Below, one piece after another: positions 33,705 to 42,253 of a stretch of DNA of 49,272 nt. The stretch's first letter is position 1. Each line of letters opens with the position of its first letter. Source of the stretch: Dehalococcoidia bacterium (GTDB lineage: Bacteria; Chloroflexota; Dehalococcoidia; UBA2979); NCBI GenBank assembly GCA_020845735.1, contig JADLFF010000072.1, forward strand, positions 1-49,272, given 5' to 3'. Under the pieces are notes generated by a model. That model was not told where the DNA came from and ran no database searches. It saw only the letters and a list, made by a program, of their open reading frames with translations. A program made the translations under genes and the position numbers.

Positions 33705-34649
33705 ATGGCAGCATTGACGGGACGCAACATCGTCGTCACCGGTGCCGGCCGCGGTATCGGCCAGGCCGTCGCGAAGTCGCTCGCGGCGCACGGCGCGAAC
33801 GTCGTCGTGAACGACCCCGGTGTGAACGTCGACGGTTCGGGCGCCGACCAGGGCCCCGCCGCCGACACCGTAAAGCTCATCACCGACGCCGGCGGAACCG
33901 CTGTCGCGAACTTCGACAGCATCGCCACCGTCGAGGGCGGTGAGAACCTCATCAAGCAGTGCGTGGACACCTGGGGCCGCATCGACGGCGTCGTCCACGT
34001 CGCGGGCATCCTCCGCGACCGCATGGTCTTCAACATGGCCAAGGAGGAGTGGGACGCGGTCATCGCGGTCCACCTCGACGGCTACTTCAACGTCGCCAAG
34101 CCCGCCTCCATCCTCATGCGCCAGCAGCGCTTCGGCCGCATCGTTGGCTTCTCCTCCGGCTCCGGCCTCAACGGCAACGCCGGCCAGGCGAACTACGGCG
34201 CCGCCAAGGCCGCCATCGCGGGCATGGGCAAGTGCCTCGCTCGTGACCTCGGCCGCTACGGCGTCACCGCCAACACGATCGCCCCGGGCGCCAACACCCG
34301 CATGACCCAGTCCATCCCGGAGTCCGCGACCCAGCTCCGCGCCCGCGCCGGCATCGCCGTCCAGGCCCGAGCCGTCACCGACCTCCGCGGCCCGGACGTC
34401 GTGGCCCCGGTCATCACCTACCTGATGACCGATCAGGCCTGGAACATCAACGGCAAGATCTTCCACGTCTCCGGCGGCAACGTCGCCATCGGTCACGAGG
34501 AGAGCCCCCTCCGGACGATCACGAGCGTCGGTCAGTGGACCGTGGACCAGCTTCGCGAGAAGGTCCCGACCCTCATGGCCGGCCTGGCCAACCCGGCCCC
34601 CCCGGCTCCGGACATCGATGTCCCGGGCCGCGGCGTGATCGCCCGCTAG
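33705..34649 (+). CDS. short-chain dehydrogenase/reductase, (3R)-hydroxyacyl-CoA dehydrogenase-like, copy 2
   Basis: A 314-residue paralogue of the preceding gene, 16 bases downstream. By eye about 60% of residues are identical, including VTGAGRGIG, VVVNDPGVNVDGSG, HVAGILRDRM and GQANYGAAKA. The catalytic Ser lies in GFSSGSG and the Tyr/Lys pair is kept. AAGGGAG upstream of the ATG is the likely ribosome binding site. The pair may form a heteromer or handle different chain lengths or stereoisomers. Confidence 0.88.
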   Translation: MAALTGRNIVVTGAGRGIGQAVAKSLAAHGANVVVNDPGVNVDGSGADQGPAADTVKLITDAGGTAVANFDSIATVEGGENLIKQCVDTWGRIDGVVHVAGILRDRMVFNMAKEEWDAVIAVHLDGYFNVAKPASILMRQQRFGRIVGFSSGSGLNGNAGQANYGAAKAAIAGMGKCLARDLGRYGVTANTIAPGANTRMTQSIPESATQLRARAGIAVQARAVTDLRGPDVVAPVITYLMTDQAWNINGKIFHVSGGNVAIGHEESPLRTITSVGQWTVDQLREKVPTLMAGLANPAPPAPDIDVPGRGVIAR

Positions 34650-34711
34650 CGGGAGTCACCCACTCGATTACTACCTTCGAGACGGCGAGCTCGAGCGCTT
34701 CTCGATGACAG

Positions 34712-34739
34712 GAGGACCGCTGGGAAACCAGCGGTCCTC
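34712..34739 (+). terminator. intrinsic terminator after the dehydrogenase pair
   Basis: A 12-bp perfect stem (GAGGACCGCTGG with CCAGCGGTCCTC), a GAAA tetraloop and a following TTCTTT tract, 62 bases after the second dehydrogenase. This is the clearest terminator in the window. Confidence 0.92.
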
Positions 34740-34795
34740 TTCTTTGCCCTCGGCACCCGCGTCTCGAGGCCGACCGTTCCGATGGCAGATGCAGA

Positions 34796-34817
34796 ACGAC
34801 CGCCTCGAGGCGGTCGT
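34796..34817 (-). terminator. palindromic hairpin after the amphi-Trp gene
   Basis: A 22-base perfect palindrome (ACGACCGCCTCGAGGCGGTCGT) 30 bases beyond the stop of the minus-strand amphi-Trp gene. It is followed on that strand by TCTGCATC rather than a clean U-run. It contains the abundant CCTCGAGG motif. Confidence 0.5.
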
Positions 34818-34847
34818 CCGGCATCGTCCCTGGTCACGTGCTCGGCG

Positions 34848-35168
34848 CTACGAACCGGCACCTACTGAGGCGGGCGTGGACGCCTCGGACGCGGGGCTCG
34901 AGGAGCTCTGCCCTCCGGCAGAGCTGCCCCCGGACGCCCTCCCGGAGCTGGCGGGGGCCGGCGTCGCGGGCTTCGGCACCTTCCACTTGATCTCGAATTC
35001 AAGCTCGAGCTCGTTCGTCGACGACTCGATCTCAAACTCGATCGTCACCATGTGGTCGAGCTTCACCTCGTTGTCTCCAACGGCCACGGAGCCGTCGGAC
35101 AGGTGGTCCAGGAACCCCTGGATGATCTCGACGGCGTCCTTGAGGCTCACCTCACGCGTAATCTGCAT
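34848..35168 (-). CDS. amphi-Trp domain-containing protein
   Basis: A 106-residue protein. The first 65 residues (EVSLKDAVEIIQGFLDHLSDGSV..., VTIEFEIESS, LELEFEIKWKV) follow the amphi-Trp pattern: a helix pair, then amphipathic strands with alternating acidic and hydrophobic residues ending in Trp. The last 40 residues are Ala/Ser/Pro/Gly low complexity and probably disordered. The family is small and widespread with no agreed function; its members are often near DNA- or protein-handling genes. It stands alone here, with a hairpin on its 3' side. Confidence 0.7.
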   Translation of the reverse strand: MQITREVSLKDAVEIIQGFLDHLSDGSVAVGDNEVKLDHMVTIEFEIESSTNELELEFEIKWKVPKPATPAPASSGRASGGSSAGGQSSSSPASEASTPASVGAGS

Positions 35169-35298
35169 GCATCCCCCGCTCTCCTTGCGCCGTCCTTATG
35201 ACGCGCTGCGTCGAGGAGGGTAGCGGACTCGCCCTCAAGGCGTGCTCGTTACGTCAAGGCCACGGCATTTCGAGGGCATGCCACCGCTGCCAGATGGC

Positions 35299-35862
35299 TT
35301 ACGAGCTGGACTCCGCCGACTCCTGCGCCTCGAACTCCTCGCGCGTCAGCTCCATGCGAATGAAGTCGTACCCGGCACGATGCACCTGCGCGACGTCCTT
35401 GAACCCGGCTCGCCGGAACGCCACCTGCGCACGGTCATTCCACGTCAGCGTGTGCAGATAGACCTTCCGCAGGCGCATCGTGCCGAAGAGGTGGCGCACC
35501 ATGGTGCGCACGGCGTCCGTCCCAAACCCCTTCGACCAGTGATCGCGGTCTCCGATGGTGATGCCCAGCTCGGTCTGCCCGCGCTCACGCTCGTAGCCGT
35601 AGTACATGACGTTGCCAATGTGGACCGACGTCCCCGCATCCTCGATGGCGTACGTGCGGCGGTACGGACTCGGATGCGCCAGCTCGTCGGAGACGGTCTG
35701 CACGTATGAGCGCAGCGACATCGAGATCGGGCGGGCCGCGTCGTACTCCGCCAGCTCCTCGTCGCGGCGCCAGCCGTAGTCGCGCTCAGCGTCATCGATG
35801 TGCTTCTCGCGGAGGACGACGAGGCGGCCGCGGGCAACCACGACGGGGCGCGTCTCGGTCAC
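35299..35862 (-). CDS. GNAT family N-acetyltransferase (RimJ/RimL type)
   Basis: A 187-residue acetyltransferase. VVLREKHIDDAERDYGWRRDEEL is the typical start (shown here in two parts: LVVLREKHIDDAERDY and GWRRDEELAEY), followed by IGNVMYYGYERERGQTELGI, GFGTDAVRTMVRHLF (acetyl-CoA loop) and NDRAQVAFRRAGFKDVA. It may acetylate a protein N-terminus or small molecule. It starts at a GTG overlapping the Nudix stop (GTGA), so it is translationally coupled. The open frame extends upstream through the Nudix gene but that is a shadow. Confidence 0.88.
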   Translation of the reverse strand: MTETRPVVVARGRLVVLREKHIDDAERDYGWRRDEELAEYDAARPISMSLRSYVQTVSDELAHPSPYRRTYAIEDAGTSVHIGNVMYYGYERERGQTELGITIGDRDHWSKGFGTDAVRTMVRHLFGTMRLRKVYLHTLTWNDRAQVAFRRAGFKDVAQVHRAGYDFIRMELTREEFEAQESAESSS

Positions 35863-36335
35863 GCCGCGCCGCCCCCGGCCACCAGCTCGGCGAGGCGCGC
35901 GCCCGCGCGTTCCACCACCGTGCGTTCGTTCTCGTAGGTCATCAGCCGCAGCGCCTCCGGCACCCCGTACCACGCCACGAGGTCGTACTCGTGATCGTGC
36001 CTGTTCACGTCGCCGCCCGTCGCCTGCAGGAGGTAGTGGTGCACCACCTTGTCGACCTGCACGCGGCCGTCGGACAGGTGGAACCGGTACGAGATCTGGA
36101 TCAACGGTTCGACGATCTCCACCTCGAGGCCGGTCTCCTCCGCGACCTCGCGGACGGCGGTCTGCTCGATGCTCTCGCCGGCCTCGGGCGTCCCCTTCGG
36201 CAGCGCCCACAGGTTGGTCACCGGCCGCGCCACGAGGACGATCTCGACGCGCCCGTCGCGCACGCGGTACACGACGCCACCCGCGGAGACCGCCGCGCGG
36301 ACCTGAGGCCCTCGCGAGCCTGGACCGCGCGCCAT
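35859..36335 (-). CDS. Nudix (MutT-type) hydrolase
   Basis: A 158-residue Nudix enzyme. The Nudix box GTPEAGESIEQTAVREVAEE-TG (G-x5-E-x7-REVxEETG) is intact at about residues 48-70 and is preceded by AVSAGGVVYRV and LWALPKG. Substrates are nucleoside diphosphate derivatives; YRFHLSDGRVQVDKVVHHYL fits the diadenosine-polyphosphate/MutT-like branch. The ATG shares a base with the HEAT-repeat protein stop (TGATG). Confidence 0.9.
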   Translation of the reverse strand: MARGPGSRGPQVRAAVSAGGVVYRVRDGRVEIVLVARPVTNLWALPKGTPEAGESIEQTAVREVAEETGLEVEIVEPLIQISYRFHLSDGRVQVDKVVHHYLLQATGGDVNRHDHEYDLVAWYGVPEALRLMTYENERTVVERAGARLAELVAGGGAA

Positions 36336-37330
36336 CAGGACTCGTCCTCGTTGTCGATGTAGTCAATGCCGATGAGCTGCGCGGCGATCAGCGCGTCGCG
36401 CGCGGCATCGCGGATGTGTGGCTCCTGCCGCCCCATGAGGTCCGCGAGGATGCGCTCGGCGCCCTCGCCGGCGATCTCACCGATCGCCTTCACGGCCGCA
36501 ACGCCCACCTCCTCGTCGGTGTCGTTCACCAGCTCGAGGAGGGCGTCGATCGCCTCCTCCATCAGGAGCTGGCCCGAGGCGGCGGCGGCGGCCGCACGGA
36601 CCTGCGGCTCTTCGTCATCGAAGTTGTGGAGGAGCACCGGCAGCCACTGCTCGTCGGCGTTGCGCCCCATCGCGAGGAGCGACGCGACGCGCATGCGCAC
36701 CTCGCCGCTCTCGTACTGGTCGCCGATCAGCTCGGCGACCCAGTCCTCGGAGCTGGGTCCCAGCGCCGCGAGGGCGGCCGCGCGGACCTCCTCGGCCTCG
36801 TTGACGTCCTCCACGGACTCGCGCAGCGCCGAGGTCAGGTCGTCGGTGGCCTCCTCGCCCAGCAGTCCGAACTCCATGCTCAGCACGAAGTTGCCGAGGA
36901 CATCCGCCACGGCCTCGCGGACGGCGGGCTCCGGATCGTTCTTCAGCTGCTCGAGCAGCAGGCGCATGTAGTCCTCGCGCTCCTGCTCCCAGAGGCCCCG
37001 CACCGCGAGGATCCGGGTCGCCGCATCCTCATCCCGCAGTGCGCTGAGGTGGATGCGATGGAAGTCGAGGGTGACATCGTCGTTCGCGAGGTGCTGCAGG
37101 GCCGCGAGCACCTCCCGGCGCCGCTGCGGCTCCAGCGCTCGCCAGAGCGTGAGCATGCGGCCCACCACCTCGTCCGAGGGCGACGAGAGGGCCTTCAGCC
37201 GGTCGTGGTCGAGCGTCTCGCCCGCGGCGATCGATCGCACCACGTCGAGCGGGTCGACCGCTACTCGGGGGGCGTCATCATCCAGCTCATCGAGGGGACG
37301 TTCGTCGTCTGGCCGCTGGTCGTCAGGCAA
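36335..37330 (-). CDS. HEAT-repeat protein
   Basis: A helical-repeat scaffold of about 331 residues. Successive modules are visible: LSALRDEDAATRILAVRGLWE, LEQLKNDPEPAVREAVADVLG, LRESVEDVNEAEEVRAAALAALG, LLHNFDDEEPQVRAAAAAASG and LLELVNDTDEEVGVAAVKAIGE, then a C-terminal pair. The protein is very acidic. I start at a TTG at 37330, six bases after GGGAG; the frame is open to 37384 but no better start is seen. It probably mediates protein binding and has no recognisable catalytic site. Confidence 0.8.
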   Translation of the reverse strand: MPDDQRPDDERPLDELDDDAPRVAVDPLDVVRSIAAGETLDHDRLKALSSPSDEVVGRMLTLWRALEPQRRREVLAALQHLANDDVTLDFHRIHLSALRDEDAATRILAVRGLWEQEREDYMRLLLEQLKNDPEPAVREAVADVLGNFVLSMEFGLLGEEATDDLTSALRESVEDVNEAEEVRAAALAALGPSSEDWVAELIGDQYESGEVRMRVASLLAMGRNADEQWLPVLLHNFDDEEPQVRAAAAAASGQLLMEEAIDALLELVNDTDEEVGVAAVKAIGEIAGEGAERILADLMGRQEPHIRDAARDALIAAQLIGIDYIDNEDES

Positions 37331-37384
37331 TGGGCACTCCCGGCTCCCAGTGTACCAGCAGCGTGTGGACGCCCGAGGGCGCAC

Positions 37385-37891
37385 TCAGCCAGGCGGGCGG
37401 CCGCCGGGCACGAGGATCACTGCGTCCTGCCTCGGTGCGGGACGCCCGGGCTCGAGGCCGTTCGGCGGGAACGAGGTGATCGCGTCGACGCTCACGCCGT
37501 AGCGCTCGGCAATCTCGGAGAGCGTCTCGCCGAGACGCACGCGGTGCAGGATGCCATCCACCGAGGGGATATCGAGGAGCATCCCTCGCGCGGGCTCCCC
37601 GCCGGCGAGCGCGGCCTGGTTGTTCCACCGCACGGTCTCCGGCCGGATCGTGAACTGCCGCGCGATGGACTCCACGGTGTCGCCCTCGCGGACGGAGTAG
37701 CGGTAGAAGAGCGGCACCTGCTCCGGAAGCCGGAACGGGCTCGCCGATGCCTGCACGCGCAGCACCTCGGCGGCCTCGGACGGGGTCAGCCACTCCACGT
37801 GCTGCACCGGCCGCGGGAACCCGTCGGAGGCATCCTCGTCGGCGCATGCCACCATTGCCAGCGCCATCATCCCGATGAGGACTCCGCGCAC
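37385..37891 (-). CDS. LysM-domain lipoprotein
   Basis: A 168-residue lipoprotein starting at a GTG with a strong AGGAGGT five bases ahead. The signal ends in a lipobox (ALAMVAC, Cys16). Two LysM modules follow: YRYSVREGDTVESIARQF with ETVRWNNQ, and HRVRLGETLSEIAERYGV with DAITSFPP. LysM binds peptidoglycan or chitin-like glycans, so the protein is likely anchored in the envelope and touches the cell wall. It lies ten bases after gpsA. Confidence 0.85.
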   Translation of the reverse strand: MRGVLIGMMALAMVACADEDASDGFPRPVQHVEWLTPSEAAEVLRVQASASPFRLPEQVPLFYRYSVREGDTVESIARQFTIRPETVRWNNQAALAGGEPARGMLLDIPSVDGILHRVRLGETLSEIAERYGVSVDAITSFPPNGLEPGRPAPRQDAVILVPGGRPPG

Positions 37892-37901
37892 GCGGCACCT
37901 C

Positions 37902-38906
37902 CTAGGGGTGCATCTCCGAGGTCGGCTCCCGCTCGAGCAACACCTCGACGGCGGCCCGCGCACTCAGCTCCCCATCGAGGATGGCGCGGAGCGCCTGCGT
38001 GATCGGCAACTCGACGCCGTGCCGGCTCGCGAGGAGCAGCGCGGCGGGAATCGTGCGGGCGGCCTCGGCGGTCTCGCCGATCGTCGCCAGCGCCGCCTCG
38101 AGCGTTGCCCCACCACCGATGAGCTCACCGAGCCTGCGGTTCCTCGACAGGCGGCTGTACGAGGACGCCACGGCGTCACCCACGCCCGCGAGGCCCTGGA
38201 ACGTCAGCGGGTCGGCGCCGCACGCTACCCCGAGGCGTGTGATCTCCGCGAGGCCCCTCGTGATCACGGCGGCCTTGGCGTTGTCGCCGTACGCGAGCGC
38301 GTCGGTGATGCCGCCGGCGACCGCCACGATGTTCTTCAGCGCCCCACCCAGCTCGACGCCCACCACATCGTCACTGGCGTACACGCGGAAGCTGCTGCTG
38401 TGGAAGGCCGCGCGCAGCCTCGAGGCGCGCGCATCCCTCGAGGCGACCACGGTGGTGCCGGGCAATCCCGCCGCCACCTCCCTCGAGAGGTTGGGGCCGG
38501 AGAGGACCGCGAGGCCGCGCCCGGGGAGGGCGGCCGCGATGAGCTCGCTCATCCGGAGGCCGCTCGTGAGGTCGATTCCCTTGGTGGCGCTCACGATCAT
38601 CGCGTCGGGACGGATTGCCGGCGCATAGCGCACCAGGTTGTCGGACATCGTCGACGACGGTACGCCGAGGACGACCAGCTCGGCCTCGGCGAGCGCACGG
38701 TCCTCCGCGGACACGGTCAGCGCGGGCGGGAAGGCCACGCCCGGCAGTCGCGAGGGATGCGCGCGCGCCCGCTCGAGCGCGGACGCCTCGGCGCTGTCAC
38801 GGGCTACGAGGGTGGTCGGGATGCCGTTCCGCCCCAGCAGGATCGCGAGTGTCGTCCCCCACGCGGTGGTCCCGATGACGGCCGCCCGCGCTGTGCCCCC
38901 GGTCAC
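37902..38906 (-). CDS. gpsA: glycerol-3-phosphate dehydrogenase [NAD(P)+]
   Basis: A 334-residue enzyme that reduces dihydroxyacetone phosphate to sn-glycerol-3-phosphate for phospholipid synthesis. Landmarks are SATKGIDLTSGLRM, LSGPNLSREVAAGLPG, the catalytic-lysine region GGALKNIVAVAGGI and GLAGVGDAVASSYSRLSRN. The dinucleotide loop is AVIGTTAWGTTLA, with Thr in place of one glycine of GxGxWGTA. The GTG start overlaps the plsY stop (GTGA), coupling the product to the acyltransferase that uses it. Confidence 0.93.
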   Translation of the reverse strand: MTGGTARAAVIGTTAWGTTLAILLGRNGIPTTLVARDSAEASALERARAHPSRLPGVAFPPALTVSAEDRALAEAELVVLGVPSSTMSDNLVRYAPAIRPDAMIVSATKGIDLTSGLRMSELIAAALPGRGLAVLSGPNLSREVAAGLPGTTVVASRDARASRLRAAFHSSSFRVYASDDVVGVELGGALKNIVAVAGGITDALAYGDNAKAAVITRGLAEITRLGVACGADPLTFQGLAGVGDAVASSYSRLSRNRRLGELIGGGATLEAALATIGETAEAARTIPAALLLASRHGVELPITQALRAILDGELSARAAVEVLLEREPTSEMHP

Positions 38907-39541
38907 CTCGAGGCGGGCATGCGCCGCCCACCGCCCTGCCCGAGCTTGGGCTCGGTACCCGCGATCAGCCGTCGGATGTTCCCGAGGTGATTCAACTCGA
39001 CGGCGGCGAACACGGCGAACCCGAACACGAGGTACGCGGTGTGCTCGCGGTGCATCATCACCAGCCCGACCAGCACGACGAACCCCGCCGCCACCCCGAG
39101 CACGGACATCAACGAGACGTAGCGCGTCGCGGCGAGGATGGCGCCGGCCGCGGCCACCACCACGATCGCGGCGAGCGGGCTCACGGCGAGGAAGGCGCCG
39201 AACGCCGTGGCCACACCGCGGCCACCTCGGAAGCCGGCCCACACCGGCCACGTGTGGCCCACGACGGCAGCCGCGCCTCCGATGGCCGCCGCCCATGGCT
39301 CGACGAAGAGCCACTCACCGAGGAGGACGGGAACCACGCCCTTCAGCACGTCACCGACGAGCACCACGGCCGCCGCCGCGGGCCCGATCGCTCGCAGGGT
39401 GTTCGTAAACCCGGTCTTGCCAGATCCGTACTCGCGGACATCGATGCCGCGCCAGACGCGACCCACGATGAGGCCCGTCTGCACGGAGCCAAGCAGGTAC
39501 CCGACGAGCCCGCAGAACACGATGGTCATCGACGATGTCAT
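38903..39541 (-). CDS. plsY: glycerol-3-phosphate acyltransferase PlsY
   Basis: A 212-residue membrane enzyme that transfers an acyl group from acyl-phosphate to glycerol-3-phosphate. The three motif loops are GYLLGSVQTGLIVGR, GSGKTGFTNTLRAIG (usually GSGNxGATN) and FRGGRGVATAFGAFL (usually GGKGVAT). About six hydrophobic helices are present. GAGGT precedes the ATG. It is coupled to gpsA by overlap. Confidence 0.93.
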   Translation of the reverse strand: MTSSMTIVFCGLVGYLLGSVQTGLIVGRVWRGIDVREYGSGKTGFTNTLRAIGPAAAAVVLVGDVLKGVVPVLLGEWLFVEPWAAAIGGAAAVVGHTWPVWAGFRGGRGVATAFGAFLAVSPLAAIVVVAAAGAILAATRYVSLMSVLGVAAGFVVLVGLVMMHREHTAYLVFGFAVFAAVELNHLGNIRRLIAGTEPKLGQGGGRRMPASR

Positions 39542-39563
39542 GGGCGGACCTCTGCCGGGAGCG

Positions 39564-40901
39564 TCACGCCGACGCCTCGTGCCTGTCCTCGGAACGTCGG
39601 CGGAATACTAGCTGAATGGCCGTTCCACCGAAATCGAACGCCTCGCGCAAGCGGTTCTCGAGGAACCGGCGGTAGCTGAAGTGTACGAGCGCCGGGTCAT
39701 TCACGAATAAGACAAAGGTCGGCGGTGACGCGCTCGCCTGGGTCGCATACATGAGCTTCAGGCGCCGATTGCCGACCGTGGGCGGCCCGTGCTCCTGCAT
39801 CGCCTTCTGGAGCACGCGGTTCAGCTCCGAGGTCTGCACGCGCCTAGTGCGCACCTCGGCGATGTGCAGCACCATCTCGAGGACGTCACGCACGCCCTCG
39901 CCAGTCAGCGCCGAGGTGAACAGCACCGGCGCCCACGGCGCAAACGCATAGTGCCGGTCGAGCAGCCGGCCGATGTGGTGGCGGTCCTCCTCGGGCGTGG
40001 CGAGGTCCCACTTGTTCACCACAAAGATGATGCCCTTGTGGCGCTCGTTCGCGTACCCCGCGATGTGCGCGTCCTGCGCCGCCAGCACCTCGGCGCGGTC
40101 GATCACCACGAGCACGACGTCGGCACGGTCGATCGCGCGCTCCGCGCGCTGCACCGAGTGGCGCTCGACCCCTCGCTCGATGCGCCCTCGACGCCGGATG
40201 CCGGCCGTGTCGACCAGCATCATCGCGTGCCCCTCGAACTCGAACGGTGTGTCGATGGCGTCGCGCGTGGTCCCGGCCACATCGGACACGACCGCGCGCT
40301 GCTCGCCGAGGATGGCGTTGACCAGCGACGACTTGCCGACGTTCGGCCGCCCGACGACCGCGAGGCGAATGCGCTCGACGGGTGGCGGGCGGCGCTCGGC
40401 GTCCACGCGGTCCACGATCTCGTCGAGCAGCTCGCCGACGCCCTGGCCGTGGTACCCGGACACCTCGATGGGTTCGCCCATGCCGAGGCCGTAGAACTCG
40501 GGGATCCGGTCACGCGCGCGACTCACGTCCGCCTTGTTCGCGACCAGCAGGATGGGCTGCGGGGCTCGTCGCAGCAGCGTCGCAATCTCCTCGTCAGCCG
40601 CGGTCAGCCCGTCCGAGGCGTCCACGACGAACAGGATGAGCTGCGACTCGGCGATGGCCGTCTCGACGCCCTCGCGGACGAGCGGTGCGAACGGGTCCTC
40701 GTCGGGCTCGGCGAGGCCGCCCGTGTCCACGAGGCGCACGTGCCGTCCTCGCCACTCGAGATCCCCGTAGTTGCGGTCCCGCGTGGTCCCGGGCAGGTCC
40801 TCGACGAGCGCACGCTGGCTCCGGGTCATCCGGTTGAACAGCGCCGACTTGCCCACGTTGGGGCGGCCCACGATGGCTACGAGCGGTGGTCCGTCGGTCA
40901 T
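39564..40901 (-). CDS. der: ribosome assembly GTPase Der (EngA)
   Basis: A 445-residue protein with two GTPase domains and a C-terminal KH-like domain, acting in 50S subunit assembly. The first P-loop is GRPNVGKSALFN with VDTGGLAE and NKADVSR; the second is GRPNVGKSSLVN with VDTAGIRRRGRIERGVE and NKWDLATPEE. The KH-like region contains MYATQASASPPTFVLFVNDP. Length and order match the family. Confidence 0.97.
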   Translation of the reverse strand: MTDGPPLVAIVGRPNVGKSALFNRMTRSQRALVEDLPGTTRDRNYGDLEWRGRHVRLVDTGGLAEPDEDPFAPLVREGVETAIAESQLILFVVDASDGLTAADEEIATLLRRAPQPILLVANKADVSRARDRIPEFYGLGMGEPIEVSGYHGQGVGELLDEIVDRVDAERRPPPVERIRLAVVGRPNVGKSSLVNAILGEQRAVVSDVAGTTRDAIDTPFEFEGHAMMLVDTAGIRRRGRIERGVERHSVQRAERAIDRADVVLVVIDRAEVLAAQDAHIAGYANERHKGIIFVVNKWDLATPEEDRHHIGRLLDRHYAFAPWAPVLFTSALTGEGVRDVLEMVLHIAEVRTRRVQTSELNRVLQKAMQEHGPPTVGNRRLKLMYATQASASPPTFVLFVNDPALVHFSYRRFLENRLREAFDFGGTAIQLVFRRRSEDRHEASA

Positions 40902-40941
40902 GCTGCTCTCGAGGCGAAACGTGGCGCGAATCGCGCGCGGC

Positions 40942-42231
40942 CTACTGCGGGGAGGGGCTGGGGCTGGCTGCAGGGATCGTAACGGACGCGGTGTCGGGCT
41001 GCACGACCACCACGCGCGTGTTGGCCGGCGGGTCCACGATCACGGGGAGCTGCTGCGTGCCCGAGGCGCCACTCCCCACTTCGACGCGGGCCTTGATGTC
41101 CGATGGCTGGATCGCGTTCAACGTCGAGAGGCTGCCCGCGAGGGTGACGAGGGTCGCCGCGGGCGACAGTCGCGCCGAGGGTGACCCGCCCTGCATCACG
41201 ATCGGCACGGCGAAGCGAGCCGTCCCCACGATCGGCTGGATCTCCACCGTGACGGTGACATCGAGGACGGCCGGCGTGGTCACCCCTCGAGGGGGGGTGA
41301 CGCGCAGGATCCGCGTCACAGTCTCGTTCGCGCCCGCGACGTCCACGGCCGGGAGCACCCACGAGTCGAGCCCCTGGAGTGCCTCGATCGAGCCCTCCAG
41401 CGTTGCGGCCGAGGGCTGAGAGCTCACGCTCGCCACTCGGAACCCCGAGGCGGGTTCGCCCGCGTACGTCGCCTGGAGCGGCACCTGCCGGCGCAGGGTG
41501 CTCTGCACAATCTTCACCTGCACCCGCACGGACTCCGGGTCGAGGCGCACGTTGGGAATCACGGTGCCCTCGTCGCCCCGGGCCACGAGGGGGACCGTAT
41601 CTACGAGCTCCACGGTCAGGCCGCTCACGTTCACCTCGGCGGCGGCCTCCATCACGCGCTCCACCAGCGAGGTGGCCCCGCTCACGGTCACCTGTGCCTG
41701 CGAGGGCGTCGTGCCCGTCACCTCGTAGCCGAGGGGCGGCGCCCCTCGATAGCCGGGAACGACGGGAACGCGCTTGCTCGTGACGGGCTCCACGTTCACG
41801 AGGACACTCGGGGGGCTGGTGCGCGTCACGTTCACCCCGGCGATCCCGCGCACGTCCACCTGCACCGGCAACATCTGCTCGCGCGCCTCGACACCGCTCA
41901 TGTCGATGTAGGCGCGCAGGTTCTCCGAGGTCAGGCGCTGCCACCGGTTGTCCGGCGCGGACACGGTCACCTGCACGCGCTGCAGCGACGTCGTGATCGC
42001 CAGCGCCGGGTCGAGGCCCACGAGCTCCACGGGGATGCTCGCGGGAAAGACCTCGACGCGCGTCGGGTTCTGGAGGTCGCTCACCGCCACCCAGATCGCA
42101 AACCCGAGGAGCAGCGACAGCGCGGCCAGGCCCGGCGTGGCGCGAGCCGCCGCCCACGCCCGACGCTGCAGGTCGAGCGCGATGTCGATCGAGCCAGCGG
42201 CTCCGCTCCGAGGCAGCGGGCGGCGATACAT
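40942..42231 (-). CDS. cdaR: YbbR-domain protein, CdaR-like regulator of CdaA
   Basis: A 429-residue protein with one N-terminal transmembrane helix (GLAALSLLLGFAIWVAVSDL) followed by about four YbbR repeats, beta-rich modules such as VFPASIPVELVGLDPAL and VNVEPVTSKRVPVVPGY. The C-terminus is Pro/Ser-rich. CdaR binds and regulates the diadenylate cyclase CdaA from the extracellular side. It starts 22 bases after cdaA, matching the usual gene order. The first residues before the helix are cytoplasmic and basic. Confidence 0.88.
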   Translation of the reverse strand: MYRRPLPRSGAAGSIDIALDLQRRAWAAARATPGLAALSLLLGFAIWVAVSDLQNPTRVEVFPASIPVELVGLDPALAITTSLQRVQVTVSAPDNRWQRLTSENLRAYIDMSGVEAREQMLPVQVDVRGIAGVNVTRTSPPSVLVNVEPVTSKRVPVVPGYRGAPPLGYEVTGTTPSQAQVTVSGATSLVERVMEAAAEVNVSGLTVELVDTVPLVARGDEGTVIPNVRLDPESVRVQVKIVQSTLRRQVPLQATYAGEPASGFRVASVSSQPSAATLEGSIEALQGLDSWVLPAVDVAGANETVTRILRVTPPRGVTTPAVLDVTVTVEIQPIVGTARFAVPIVMQGGSPSARLSPAATLVTLAGSLSTLNAIQPSDIKARVEVGSGASGTQQLPVIVDPPANTRVVVVQPDTASVTIPAASPSPSPQ

Positions 42232-42253
42232 CGTCAGCGCACCCGGCTCGGGG

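Noticed and set aside
31432..34063. Two long minus-strand frames opposite the PHP and SDR genes
   Set aside because: No family match; composition typical of antisense frames in strongly biased codon usage.
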